A DNA stretch of 64,000 nucleotides. Source: Pseudomonas sp. Irchel 3E13 (GTDB lineage: Bacteria; Pseudomonadota; Gammaproteobacteria; Pseudomonadales; Pseudomonadaceae). Numbering within the stretch: the first letter of the stretch is position 1; each line of letters opens with the position of its first letter. The stretch spans positions 372,001 to 436,000 of the forward strand of contig NZ_FYDX01000001.1 in assembly GCF_900187455.1 (NCBI RefSeq), written 5' to 3'. Below are positions 16,281 to 26,422 of the stretch, one piece after another. The notes under the pieces were generated by a model that did no database searches, was not told where the DNA came from, and saw nothing but the letters and a program-made list of their open reading frames with translations. The translations under genes were made by a program, and so were the position numbers.

Positions 16281-17072
16281 ATGACGCACCGCCTGCAGGC
16301 CGATGCGCTGACGTTGCGCTACGAACAGCGCACCATTTCCACGGACCTTTCGCTGCGCATTCCAGACGGTTCCTTCACCGTTATCGTCGGCCCCAATGCC
16401 TGCGGCAAATCTACCCTGTTACGCGCCCTCTCCCGCCTGCTGGCTCCGGCTGCCGGCCAGGTGCTGCTGGACCAGCGCCCGATCGGCGAGTTTCCCGCTC
16501 GCGAAGTCGCCCGTTGCCTCGGCCTGCTGCCGCAGAGTGCCACCGCGCCGGACGGCATCACCGTGGCTGACCTGGTGGCACGTGGGCGCTTTCCGCATCA
16601 GTCGTTCTTGCGGCAGTGGTCGAAAGCGGATGAACAGGCGGTAAAGGAAGCGATGGCGGCGACCGGCGTCAGCGAGCTGGCCGAACGTGCGTTGAACGAA
16701 TTGTCCGGTGGCCAGCGCCAGCGGGTGTGGATTGCCATGGTGCTGGCGCAACAGACGCCGATCCTGCTGCTGGACGAGCCGACCACCTATCTGGACATCG
16801 CTCATCAGGTCGAACTGCTCGACCTGCTGGCGGACCTCAACCGCCAGGGTCGCACCGTCGTCGCGGTGCTGCATGACCTCAACCAGGCCTGCCGCTATGC
16901 CTCGCACCTCGTGGCGATGAAGGACGGCGCGATCGTCGCCAGCGGCGCCCCGGCGGAGATCTTCACCGAGGAACTGGTGGAGCGGGTGTTTGGGCTGGCG
17001 TCTCTGATCATTGCCGATCCGGTGACGGGGACACCGTTGCTGGTGCCCAAGGGCCGGGTGTTGCGGGGGTAG
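16281..17072 (+). CDS. ABC transporter ATP-binding protein (FepC-like)
   Basis: A 263-residue ATPase that would power the FecCD-type permeases. It shows Walker A GPNACGKST, the Q-loop region LGLLPQSATAPDGITVADLV, the signature LSGGQRQRVWIAMVLAQQ, Walker B ILLLDEPTTYLD and the switch His in VLHDLN. The DGITVADLVARGRFPHQ stretch is typical of the siderophore/heme/B12 subgroup. The ATG at 16281 has GAGGA about 8 nt upstream. Unusually for this family, the ATPase is on the opposite strand from its permeases and binding protein, so the transporter is made from two divergent units sharing one control region. Confidence 0.9.
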   Translation: MTHRLQADALTLRYEQRTISTDLSLRIPDGSFTVIVGPNACGKSTLLRALSRLLAPAAGQVLLDQRPIGEFPAREVARCLGLLPQSATAPDGITVADLVARGRFPHQSFLRQWSKADEQAVKEAMAATGVSELAERALNELSGGQRQRVWIAMVLAQQTPILLLDEPTTYLDIAHQVELLDLLADLNRQGRTVVAVLHDLNQACRYASHLVAMKDGAIVASGAPAEIFTEELVERVFGLASLIIADPVTGTPLLVPKGRVLRG

Positions 17073-17115
17073 AGCCCCCAACAACAACGTCATTCCAGCC
17101 GGCCATACCTCTCAA

Positions 17116-17907
17116 TCACCCCTCCCAAACCTGCCCACCCGTGGACTGGTTCACCCGCTTCGCCTCGCGAAACAACGCATCCCGGTCTTCCGGCGAATTC
17201 AGCCGGCCAAGGTCAGTGACGGTGGTCATGCAGCACACGATCTCGCCCTGCGCATCGAACACCGGCGCGGCCTGGCCGGTGACGTTGGACAGCAAATGGC
17301 TGGTCAGCTCGGCCCAGCGACTGTCGCGCACTTCATCCAGCACGGCCTTGCTCGGCGGTGTGCCGCGGAAATGCGCGGGCTGCTGCTTGCGCGCAGCATC
17401 GATGGTGGATTTTGGCAGGAACGCCTGGAACACCAGGCCGCACGCGGTGTTGTCCAGCGGCAGGATGTCGCCCAGCGCCAGCGGGTTCACCGAGAAATAC
17501 GCGCTGCGGTACCAGCGCACCAGGGTCGGACCACGCTCGGTCCAGATCGCCACCCCGCCGCTGGCCGCCTGGTGGTGGGCCAGGGCCTTCATGTGTTGCG
17601 CGGCGATTTCCACCGCGTCCACGCGCTTGAGCGCGGCGATACCGATGCTCAGTGCTGCCGGGCCGAGGTCGTAAAGACCGGTGGCCGGGTCCTGCCGGGC
17701 CAGCCCTTCCTTGACCAGGCTCTGCAGGTAACGGTGCGCGCTGGAGCCACCGGTGCCGGTAAGCCGGGCGACTTCGCCAAGGGCCAGTTCGCGCTCAGCA
17801 CTGGCCAGCACCTTGAGAAAGCGCGTGGCAATGGCCACCGACTGGATGGTGCCGGAGCGCTTTTCGTTCTGGGGCGCATCGTCCAGTACGGACTCGTCTG
17901 ACTTCAA
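17116..17907 (-). CDS. IclR-family transcriptional regulator
   Basis: A 263-residue regulator. An N-terminal winged HTH (SVAIATRFLKVLASAERELA, then GEVARLTGTGGSSAHRYLQSL) is followed by the IclR effector domain (LGPAALSIGIAAL through TACGLVFQAFLP). The TTG at 17907 is chosen because AGGAG lies 7 nt upstream; an upstream TTG at 17946 would add 13 residues without a good ribosome binding site. It is convergent with the ATPase gene and divergent from the TonB receptor. It probably controls the whole locus by sensing a degradable ligand, unlike usual siderophore systems that rely on Fur or sigma factors alone. Confidence 0.85.
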   Translation of the reverse strand: MKSDESVLDDAPQNEKRSGTIQSVAIATRFLKVLASAERELALGEVARLTGTGGSSAHRYLQSLVKEGLARQDPATGLYDLGPAALSIGIAALKRVDAVEIAAQHMKALAHHQAASGGVAIWTERGPTLVRWYRSAYFSVNPLALGDILPLDNTACGLVFQAFLPKSTIDAARKQQPAHFRGTPPSKAVLDEVRDSRWAELTSHLLSNVTGQAAPVFDAQGEIVCCMTTVTDLGRLNSPEDRDALFREAKRVNQSTGGQVWEG

Positions 17908-18085
17908 ATGTCCTCTCCTCGCCGCTGTCTCGCGGCTGTTTCTCAACAGGCTGGGGTGCAGCGCCGCAGGCCGGTGGCGGCGCGACGCATGATACCGATT
18001 TTGCGGGCCAGCACATCAGGCAACGCGGCGCAGAGCCCTGCGTGGGGCCGCAAACGAGCTTATCCGACCCCGGCATAAACCACAT

Positions 18086-18103
18086 TGTGGAATCAATTCT
18101 TTA
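18086..18103. promoter_or_regulatory. Second GGAATnAATTC-type motif before the TonB receptor
   Basis: TGTGGAATCAATTCTTTA matches the palindrome at 16220-16237 at 13 of 18 positions, including GGAAT-N-AATTC. It lies 67-84 bp before the proposed TTG start at 18170. This supports joint control of both transport units by one regulator. Confidence 0.45.
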
Positions 18104-18141
18104 TTGAGGAACGTAATAGCCACATGCTACGATCCGCTAAA

Positions 18142-18156
18142 GCTTAATCATTCTCA
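18142..18156 (-). promoter_or_regulatory. Possible Fur-like site
   Basis: Read on the minus strand, TGAGAATGATTAAGC matches the 7-1-7 Fur pattern at 10 of 14 positions. It lies just upstream of the ribosome binding site TTGGAG of the TonB receptor gene. It is a weak to moderate match and would add iron control to the locus. Confidence 0.4.
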
Positions 18157-18169
18157 TTTGGAGCGTCCC

Positions 18170-20260
18170 TTGAAGGCCTATTCACCCCTCACCCTCGCCC
18201 GCGGTTTCAGCGTCCTGACCCTCTCGACGCTGTTGGGCGCCACGGCGGCCATGGCTCAGGAAACCGCCGCCAGCACCAGCGCCGGCAGCGTCACTTTCGA
18301 GCCCATCGTCATCACCGGGGAAAAGATCGAACGGGAACTGAAGAACACCGCGTCGTCGGTGACGGTGAAGACCGGGCGCGAGATCGACAAGGAGAAAACC
18401 GGCAGCTCCACCGTCACCGAAGTGCTCAATGACGTGCCCAACGTGATCTACACCGACAGCGTCGGCGCGCCGGTGATTCGCGGCATGGACAGCCAGGGCC
18501 CGAACAACGGCCAGAACGTGTTCTGGGGCGGCACCGTGCCACGGGCCACCATCAACCTCGACGGCCATTACCTGAATTACAACGAGATGTACTTCGGCGC
18601 GACCTCGGTCTGGGATCTGGACAGCATCGAAGTGTTCCGCGGCCCGCAGACCACCTCCCAGGGCGCCAACGCCATCGCCGGCGCGATCATCGTCAACACC
18701 AAGGACCCCAGCTTCACCCCGGAAGCCGCCTACCAGGCCGAGATCGGCAACTACGATTCCCACCGCACCTCGCTGGCCGTCTCCGGCCCGTTGCTGGAAA
18801 ACGAGCTGGCCGCACGCCTGGCGGTGGACCACTCGGCCCGTGACACCTTCATCGACTACACCAGCAGCGCCTTCCAGAAAGGCAAGGCCGACAAGAACTT
18901 CAGCTCGCTCAACGCCCGCGCCAAGCTGCTCTGGCTGCCCAGCGCGCTGCCCGGCCTGGAAGCCAAGTACACCTTCTCCCACGGCGATTCCAACCGGCCC
19001 AGCCAGGAAGCCGCCGCGGCGCCGTACCACAAGCTCAAGCACCCGACCACGACCATGCCAAGCTGGGAACAGTCGACCAACACCAGCGTGCTGGACGTGA
19101 GCTACGACTTCGACAACGGCCTCAAGCTGCTCAACCAGGCGCAGTACTCGCTGTCCCATGTGCAGCGCTACACCGGCATCCCCGGCAACGGTGACGCCGA
19201 TATCCAGCAGAAGAACCTGTCCAACGAAACCCGCCTGAGCTTCGGCGACCAGGACAGCAGCGTCAGCGGCGCCACCGGGGTCTATGTGGCGCGCACCAAG
19301 TCCGATGAAGTGCTGTTGTTGAGCGGTCTCTCGACCTTCGACGACACCAAGGAAAACCTCGGCGTGTTCGGCGAACTGAGCTGGCGCCTGGACGACCGCT
19401 GGACCCTCGGCACCGGCCTGCGTTACCAGGAAGACCGCATCGAGCGCGAAGGCCGCTCGGTCCTGGCGCCGACCGCGCTGGACTACGAAAAAACCTTCTC
19501 CGCGCTGCTGCCGAAAATCTCCCTGGCCTACGCCGTGACCCCGGACTGGACCGTCGGCGGCATGGTCAGCCGCGGCTACAACCCGGGCGGCGTGGCGCTG
19601 AACCTGAGCACTCGCAACTGGACCTCGTTCAAGGACGAATCGGTGTGGAACTACGAGCTGTTCAGCCGCGCCAGCCTGCTGGATAACCGCCTGCAACTGA
19701 GCGGCAACCTGTTCTACATGGACCACAAGGACGCCCAGTACAACATCCCGGTGGTGATCTCCACCGGCGTGTCGCAGTCCTACACCATCAACGCCGAGAA
19801 GGCCCACGCCTACGGCCTGGAACTGAGCGCCGACTACCGCGTGCTGGACAACCTGACCCTCAAGGCCAGCGCCGGCACCCTGCGCACCCGCATCGACAAG
19901 ATCTCCGCCAACAACAGCTACGAAGCCAACGAATTCGCCCGCTCGCCGGGCTACACCCTGAGCTTCGGGCCGAGCTGGGACATCACCGACAAGTGGAACG
20001 TCTCGGCCCAGGTTCGCCGGATCGACGGGTACTATTCCGACACCGCCAACACCAAGAGCTACGCCACGGACGCCTACACCCTGGCCGATGCGCGGATGAG
20101 CTACCAGTTCAGCAAAGCGGTCGAGCTGTATGGGTACGTGAAGAACGTCTTCGATGACCGCACCGCGATCTACATGCAGCAGAACCGCGGCATCGGCGGC
20201 ACCGAGGCGAGCATGACCACGCCGCGGATGTTCGGCGCCGGGATCAAGGGCTCGTTCTGA
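18170..20260 (+). CDS. TonB-dependent outer-membrane receptor
   Basis: A 696-residue receptor. The proposed start is TTG at 18170, because TTGGAG sits 6 nt upstream and the next residues (LKAYSPLTLARGFSVLTLST) begin a normal signal peptide ending near AAMAQ. A TonB-box-like FEPIVITGEK and the plug follow (VTEVLNDVPNVIYTDSVGAP, then DSIEVFRGPQTTSQGANAI), and then a 22-strand barrel ending in GAGIKGSF with the usual terminal Phe. No signalling extension is present. The gene is followed by a REP hairpin and then the flavin monooxygenase. By context it imports the ligand handled by the FecCD-type transporter. Confidence 0.9.
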   Translation: MKAYSPLTLARGFSVLTLSTLLGATAAMAQETAASTSAGSVTFEPIVITGEKIERELKNTASSVTVKTGREIDKEKTGSSTVTEVLNDVPNVIYTDSVGAPVIRGMDSQGPNNGQNVFWGGTVPRATINLDGHYLNYNEMYFGATSVWDLDSIEVFRGPQTTSQGANAIAGAIIVNTKDPSFTPEAAYQAEIGNYDSHRTSLAVSGPLLENELAARLAVDHSARDTFIDYTSSAFQKGKADKNFSSLNARAKLLWLPSALPGLEAKYTFSHGDSNRPSQEAAAAPYHKLKHPTTTMPSWEQSTNTSVLDVSYDFDNGLKLLNQAQYSLSHVQRYTGIPGNGDADIQQKNLSNETRLSFGDQDSSVSGATGVYVARTKSDEVLLLSGLSTFDDTKENLGVFGELSWRLDDRWTLGTGLRYQEDRIEREGRSVLAPTALDYEKTFSALLPKISLAYAVTPDWTVGGMVSRGYNPGGVALNLSTRNWTSFKDESVWNYELFSRASLLDNRLQLSGNLFYMDHKDAQYNIPVVISTGVSQSYTINAEKAHAYGLELSADYRVLDNLTLKASAGTLRTRIDKISANNSYEANEFARSPGYTLSFGPSWDITDKWNVSAQVRRIDGYYSDTANTKSYATDAYTLADARMSYQFSKAVELYGYVKNVFDDRTAIYMQQNRGIGGTEASMTTPRMFGAGIKGSF

Positions 20261-20269
20261 TCTTGTCCT

Positions 20270-20322
20270 TCGCGAGCAAGCACGCGCCTACAGAAAACCT
20301 GTAGGAGCGAGCTTGCTCGCGA
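20270..20322. repeat. REP-type inverted repeat (two mismatches)
   Basis: The arms 20270-20293 and 20299-20322 are reverse complements except at two positions, around a 5-nt spacer. It shares the GCGAGC...GCTCGC core with the copy at 13096-13157. It lies between the TonB receptor and the monooxygenase gene and may reduce read-through. Confidence 0.85.
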
Positions 20323-20351
20323 TCCGTTATTGGCCCCACAGGAACCCCGTG

Positions 20352-21656
20352 ATGACCCAACGCAAACTCCATATCGGCCTGTCCCTGGCTCCCACCTGGC
20401 TCAGCGGTGACGGCTGGCGCCAGGACAACAGCAATATAGAAGGTGTCTTCAGCGCCGACTTCGCCATCGACCTGGCCCGCCGTGCCGAAGCCGCGCACCT
20501 CGATTTCGTGTTTCGCCCGGATGTCAGTTGCCTGACCACCGAGATAATGGAAACCGCCCCCGGCTTCGCCAGCCTCGACCCGACCGTCCTGCTCGCCGCC
20601 GTCGCCCAGGCCACCTCGCGTATCGGCCTGGTATCGACAGTATCAACCACCTTCTACCCGCCTTATGTGGTGGCCCGGCAACTGCAATCACTGCACTGGG
20701 TCAGCAACGGCCGCGCCGGCTGGAACATCGTCACCGCTCTGCAAGGCCACGAGAATTTCGGCCTGGAACAGATGCCCGGCGCCGAAGAACGCTACCAACG
20801 CGCCGGCGAGTTCACCGCGCTGGTGCAGGCGCTGTGGGGCAGCTTCCCCCATGAAGCGCTGAAGATCGACCGCGCCGCTGGCCGCTACGCCGACACCGCG
20901 CAGATCCGCCCCATCAGCCATGAGGGCGAGCACTTCAAGGTCAAGGGCCCGCTCAATGTGCCGGCCTTCCCGAATGCGCGGATCCCGTTCGTGCAGGCCG
21001 GGGCGTCGGAATCGGGCCGCGATTTCGCCGCCTCGGTGGCCGACCTGGTGTTCGCCCCGACCCCGGACAAGGAGGCCGCCCTCGAACTGCGCCGCGACCT
21101 GTCCCGACGCGCCGAGCGCCATGGTCGCGCACCCGCCGACATCCGCCTGTTGCCGGGCCTGAGCCTTTACCTCGCGGCAACCCGCGAAGAAGCCCGCGCG
21201 CTGTTCATGCAGACCCACGCCCGCCTCGACCGCGGGCGCAAATTCGCTTCGATCAAGGAAATGACCGGGCTGGACCTCAGCGACTGGCCGCAGGACCGCC
21301 TCGTGACCCACGACGACCTGCCGCCGCCGCTGGCGACAACCAGCAGCCGCACCCACACCAACCTGCTGCGCCGGCTGATCGAGCGGGAGTCGCTGACGGT
21401 GGACCAGTTGTTGCTGCGCCCGGAGGTGATCTCCGCCGCGCACTGGCAGGTGATCGGCACGGTGGACGATGCCGTCGAGCAGATCGCCGACTGGGCCGAG
21501 GCCGGGGCCATGGACGGTTTTATCGCCGCGCCGGGGGGCTCGGTGGAGTCGGTGCACCTGTTCCTCGACGAGGTGGTGCCGAGGCTGGTGGAGGCGGGCT
21601 TGTTCCGCGAACGCTACAGCGGCTCGACGTTCATCGAGCACCTGAGCGAGTACTGA
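20352..21656 (+). CDS. NtaA/SnaA/DszA-type FMN-dependent monooxygenase
   Basis: A 434-residue bacterial-luciferase-like flavin monooxygenase of the nitrilotriacetate-monooxygenase component A group. Markers are LHIGLSLAPTWLSGDGWR at the start, GLVSTVSTTFYPPYVVARQL, NGRAGWNIVTALQGHENFG (the 'grxGwNiVTs' block), an inserted FKVKGPLNVP segment, and VQAGASESGRDFAA. These enzymes use FMNH2 from a separate reductase to oxidise chelators such as NTA or EDTA, or organosulfur compounds. AGGAA precedes the ATG at 20352. No flavin reductase gene is adjacent. Next to a metallophore importer and a second receptor, oxidation of the imported chelator is an attractive role, though not proven. Confidence 0.85.
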   Translation: MTQRKLHIGLSLAPTWLSGDGWRQDNSNIEGVFSADFAIDLARRAEAAHLDFVFRPDVSCLTTEIMETAPGFASLDPTVLLAAVAQATSRIGLVSTVSTTFYPPYVVARQLQSLHWVSNGRAGWNIVTALQGHENFGLEQMPGAEERYQRAGEFTALVQALWGSFPHEALKIDRAAGRYADTAQIRPISHEGEHFKVKGPLNVPAFPNARIPFVQAGASESGRDFAASVADLVFAPTPDKEAALELRRDLSRRAERHGRAPADIRLLPGLSLYLAATREEARALFMQTHARLDRGRKFASIKEMTGLDLSDWPQDRLVTHDDLPPPLATTSSRTHTNLLRRLIERESLTVDQLLLRPEVISAAHWQVIGTVDDAVEQIADWAEAGAMDGFIAAPGGSVESVHLFLDEVVPRLVEAGLFRERYSGSTFIEHLSEY

Positions 21657-21669
21657 AACCCTCGTCCTT

Positions 21670-21691
21670 GGGGCTGCCGGGCGGCAGCCCC
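21670..21691. terminator. GC-rich hairpin between convergent genes
   Basis: GGGGCTGCC (21670-21678) pairs perfectly with GGCAGCCCC (21683-21691) around GGGC. No long T-run follows on either strand. It lies between the monooxygenase and acyl-CoA synthetase stop codons and is a likely bidirectional transcription end. Confidence 0.6.
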
Positions 21692-21701
21692 GAAGACGTT
21701 T

Positions 21702-23372
21702 TCAGCGGCGCAGTTCCTCAATGCTGATCTCGCGCATGCGGAACTTCTGGATCTTGCCCGTCACCGTCATCGGGAATTCCTCGACGAAGCGGAAGAAACG
21801 CGGCGTCTTGAAATGGGCAATGCGGCTCTTGCACCAGGCCTGCAACTCCACATCGGTGGCGCTGTGGCCGGGGTGGAACTTGATCCAGGCGACGATCTCT
21901 TCGCCATAGCGGTCATCCGGAATGCCGATGACCTGCACGTCCGCCACCGCCGGGTGGGTGAAGAAGAACTCCTCAAGCTCGCGCGGATAAATGTTCTCGC
22001 CGCCGCGAATGATCATGTCCTTGTTGCGCCCGGCAATGCACACGTAGCCCTGCTCGTCCATGCTCGCCAGGTCGCCGGTGTGCATCCAGCCCGCCGGGTC
22101 GATGGCCTCGGCGGTGGCCGCCGGGTTGCCCCAATAGCCGAGCATCACGCTGTAGCCACGGGTGCACAGCTCGCCGATCTGCCCGCGCGGCACCACGCAG
22201 CCGTGCTCGTCGATGATCTTGCTCTCCAGTTGCGGCTGGGTCCGGCCGACCGTGGTCACCCGCAGTTCCAACTCGTCGTCCGGGCCGGTCTGCAGCGACA
22301 CCGGGCTGGTCTCGGTCATGCCGTAAGCGATCTGCACTTCGTTCATGTTCAGTTCGCTGATGACGTGGCGCATCACTTCGATCGGGCAAGTGGCGCCGGC
22401 CATGATCCCGGTGCGCAGGCTCGCCAGGTCGAATTCCCGGCGTTGCGGCTGGTCCAGCAGGGCGATGAACATGGTCGGCACGCCGTACAGCGCGGTGGCG
22501 CGCTCGGCGGCGACGGCTTGCAGGGTCAGCAGCGGGTCGAAGGCATCGTTGGGGTAAATCATGGTGGTGCCGTGGGTCATGCAGCCGAGGTTGCCCATGA
22601 CCATGCCGAAGCAGTGGTACAGCGGCACCGGGATCACCATGCGGTCCTGCTCGGTGAGGCCCAGGCTCTCGCCGACCATATAGCCGTTGTTGAGGATGTT
22701 GTAGTGACTGAGGGTCGCGCCCTTGGGGAAACCGGTGGTGCCGGAGGTGTACTGGATATTCACCGCCTGGTCGAATTGCAGGCTCCGCTGGCGGGCCTGG
22801 AAGTCATCTTCGCTGACCTGCGCGGCCAGTTCCGCCAGCGCGTTCCATGCCAGGAAGCCTGGCGGCGGCTCATCCGCCAGGCTGACCAGCCCGCGCAGGT
22901 CGGGCAGGCACTCGCTGTTGAACTGGCCAGGCACCGCGCGCGGCAGCTCCGGCAGCAGTTCGCCGAGCATGCCGTGGTAATCGGAACTCTTGAACGCCCC
23001 CGCGCTGATCAGCCACTGGCAACCGGACTGTTTGAGCACGTATTCCAGCTCGCTGGTGCGGTAGGCGGGGTTGATGTTGACCAGAATGATCCCGGCCTTG
23101 GCGCTGGCGAACTGGGCGATGCACCACTGCGCGCAGTTGGGCGCCCAGATACCCAGGCGGTCGCCGGTCTTCAGGCCCAGGGCCATGAACGCGCGGGCAT
23201 GCAGGTCGACGCTGGCCGCCAGCTCGGCCCAGGTGTAGCGCAATTGCTGGTGACGAACCACGAGGGCCTCGCGGTCGGCGAAACGTGACACCGTATGGTC
23301 GAATGCCTGACCGATGGTCATGGCCAGCAAGGCTTTGTCCTGACGACCCTGGGTGTAGCTCGGTTGATTCAT
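21702..23372 (-). CDS. AMP-binding acyl-CoA synthetase
   Basis: A 556-residue ANL-superfamily ligase. Visible motifs are IQYTSGTTGFPKGATLSHYN (A3/P-loop), IAYGMTETSPVS (A5), WMHTGDLASMDEQGYV (A7), IRGGENIYPRELEEFF (A8) and the catalytic Lys region FPMTVTGKIQKFRMRE (A10). The protein activates a fatty or branched acid to its CoA ester. The ATG at 23372 (MNQPSYTQG) is preferred; an upstream frame would cross the LiuR-like boxes. It is divergent from liuA and shares those boxes, which suggests co-regulation with leucine degradation, as for a short branched-chain acid CoA ligase. The exact substrate is uncertain. Confidence 0.85.
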   Translation of the reverse strand: MNQPSYTQGRQDKALLAMTIGQAFDHTVSRFADREALVVRHQQLRYTWAELAASVDLHARAFMALGLKTGDRLGIWAPNCAQWCIAQFASAKAGIILVNINPAYRTSELEYVLKQSGCQWLISAGAFKSSDYHGMLGELLPELPRAVPGQFNSECLPDLRGLVSLADEPPPGFLAWNALAELAAQVSEDDFQARQRSLQFDQAVNIQYTSGTTGFPKGATLSHYNILNNGYMVGESLGLTEQDRMVIPVPLYHCFGMVMGNLGCMTHGTTMIYPNDAFDPLLTLQAVAAERATALYGVPTMFIALLDQPQRREFDLASLRTGIMAGATCPIEVMRHVISELNMNEVQIAYGMTETSPVSLQTGPDDELELRVTTVGRTQPQLESKIIDEHGCVVPRGQIGELCTRGYSVMLGYWGNPAATAEAIDPAGWMHTGDLASMDEQGYVCIAGRNKDMIIRGGENIYPRELEEFFFTHPAVADVQVIGIPDDRYGEEIVAWIKFHPGHSATDVELQAWCKSRIAHFKTPRFFRFVEEFPMTVTGKIQKFRMREISIEELRR

Positions 23373-23433
23373 GGCGATCCCTTTTTGTGTTTGTTCTGGG
23401 AGCTGATCGGGGCGCGGACTACTCTGGCGCAAA

Positions 23434-23500
23434 TTAACGTTAACGTAAAGGTCATGGTGATGATTGACAGTAAAGGGACTCAGGTTTACGTTAACGTAAA
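23434..23500. promoter_or_regulatory. Two LiuR-like operator boxes
   Basis: TTTACGTTAACGTAAA at 23485-23500 is a perfect 16-bp palindrome. TTAACGTTAACGTAAA at 23434-23449 differs from it at one position. Their centres are 51 bp apart, close to five helix turns. Both match the known site of the MerR-type regulator LiuR, which controls branched-chain degradation genes in gammaproteobacteria. They lie in the divergent region between the acyl-CoA synthetase and liuA. Confidence 0.8.
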
Positions 23501-23551
23501 GGTGATTATCCAGACCCACACCCCTCCAAAAACAATCAAAGGTGGCAGAGC

Positions 23552-24715
23552 ATGCTTTATCCCTCCCTGAACTTCGCCCTCGGTGAAACCGTCGACATGC
23601 TGCGTGACCAGGTACAGGCCTTCGTCGCTAGCGAACTGGCGCCACGCGCCGCGCAGATCGACCACGACAACCTGTTCCCCGCCGACATGTGGCGCAAGTT
23701 CGGCGACATGGGCCTGCTGGGCGTGACCGTCAGCGAAGAATATGGCGGCGCCGGCCTGGGCTACCTGGCCCACGTGGTGGCCATGGAAGAAATCAGCCGC
23801 GGCTCGGCCTCGGTCGCCCTCTCCTACGGCGCCCACTCCAACCTCTGCGTCAACCAGATCAACCGCAACGGCACCCACGAACAGAAAAGCAAATACCTGC
23901 CCAAGCTGATCAGCGGCGAGCACATCGGCGCCCTGGCCATGAGCGAACCCAACGCCGGTTCCGACGTGGTGTCGATGAAGCTGCGCGCCGAGAAACGCGG
24001 CGACCGTTACGTCCTCAACGGCAGCAAGACCTGGATCACCAACGGCCCCGACGCCAACACCTATGTGATCTACGCCAAGACCGACCTGGAAAAGGGTGCG
24101 CACGGCATCACTGCCTTTATTGTCGAGCGTGACTGGGCCGGCTTCAGCCGCAGCAACAAGTTCGACAAGCTCGGCATGCGCGGCTCCAACACCTGCGAGC
24201 TGTTCTTCGACAACGTGGAAGTGCCGGAAGAAAACATCCTCGGCGCGCTCAACGGCGGCGTAAAAGTTCTGATGAGCGGCCTCGACTACGAGCGCGTGGT
24301 CCTCTCCGGCGGCCCGACCGGCATCATGCAGTCGTGCATGGACCTGGTGGTGCCTTATATCCACGACCGCAAACAGTTCGGCCAGAGCATCGGCGAGTTC
24401 CAGTTGATCCAGGGCAAAATCGCCGACATGTACACCCAGCTCAACGCCAGCCGCGCCTACCTGTACGCGGTGGCCCAGGCCTGCGACCGCGGCGAGACCA
24501 CCCGCAAGGACGCCGCCGGCGTGATCCTCTACACCGCCGAACGCGCCACGCAAATGGCCCTCGAAGCCATCCAGATTCTCGGCGGCAATGGCTACATCAA
24601 CGAGTTCCCGGCGGGCCGTCTGCTGCGTGACGCCAAGCTGTACGAAATCGGCGCCGGCACCAGCGAGATCCGCCGCATGCTGATCGGTCGCGAGCTGTTC
24701 AACGAGACGCGCTAG
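23552..24715 (+). CDS. liuA: Isovaleryl-CoA dehydrogenase
   Basis: A 387-residue acyl-CoA dehydrogenase. It oxidises isovaleryl-CoA to 3-methylcrotonyl-CoA, the third step of leucine breakdown, with FAD. The sequence shows [40 protein letters not shown] and [19 protein letters not shown], then [20 protein letters not shown], where the Glu in DYERV fits the unusual catalytic base position of isovaleryl-CoA dehydrogenases. [13 protein letters not shown] closes the protein. AAAGGTGG precedes the ATG at 23552. It is the first gene of the liuABCD operon and lies directly behind the LiuR-like boxes. Confidence 0.93.
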   Translation: MLYPSLNFALGETVDMLRDQVQAFVASELAPRAAQIDHDNLFPADMWRKFGDMGLLGVTVSEEYGGAGLGYLAHVVAMEEISRGSASVALSYGAHSNLCVNQINRNGTHEQKSKYLPKLISGEHIGALAMSEPNAGSDVVSMKLRAEKRGDRYVLNGSKTWITNGPDANTYVIYAKTDLEKGAHGITAFIVERDWAGFSRSNKFDKLGMRGSNTCELFFDNVEVPEENILGALNGGVKVLMSGLDYERVVLSGGPTGIMQSCMDLVVPYIHDRKQFGQSIGEFQLIQGKIADMYTQLNASRAYLYAVAQACDRGETTRKDAAGVILYTAERATQMALEAIQILGGNGYINEFPAGRLLRDAKLYEIGAGTSEIRRMLIGRELFNETR

Positions 24716-24736
24716 AAGCAGCGGCAAGTTTCTAGC

Positions 24737-24764
24737 GGCAAGCTGCAAGAAAAAGCAGCTTGCC
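24737..24764 (+). repeat. Hairpin between liuA and liuB
   Basis: GGCAAGCTGC (24737-24746) pairs perfectly with GCAGCTTGCC (24755-24764) around AAGAAAAA. No T-run follows, so it is unlikely to terminate. It lies in the 99-nt spacer within the operon and may mark an RNA processing or stability point. Related GCGGCAAG words occur just upstream. Confidence 0.5.
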
Positions 24765-24814
24765 CCCCGATCCCTTCTTGCAGCTTTGACGTTTGAAGCT
24801 GCCGAGGACCTCCG

Positions 24815-26419
<1,605 letters not shown>

Positions 26420-26422
26420 CCG

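Noticed and set aside
18182..19807. 541-residue open frame antisense to the TonB receptor
   Set aside because: It is a by-product of high GC and biased codon use. It lacks a ribosome binding site and family-like motifs, and the opposite strand encodes an unmistakable receptor.
13096..20322. The two REP hairpins considered as boundaries of a mobile element
   Set aside because: REP units of this type are scattered through Pseudomonas genomes. There is no transposase, target duplication or composition change around the segment.
24737..24764. Hairpin between liuA and liuB as a terminator
   Set aside because: No T-run follows and the downstream genes belong to the same pathway, so an operon-internal role is more likely.
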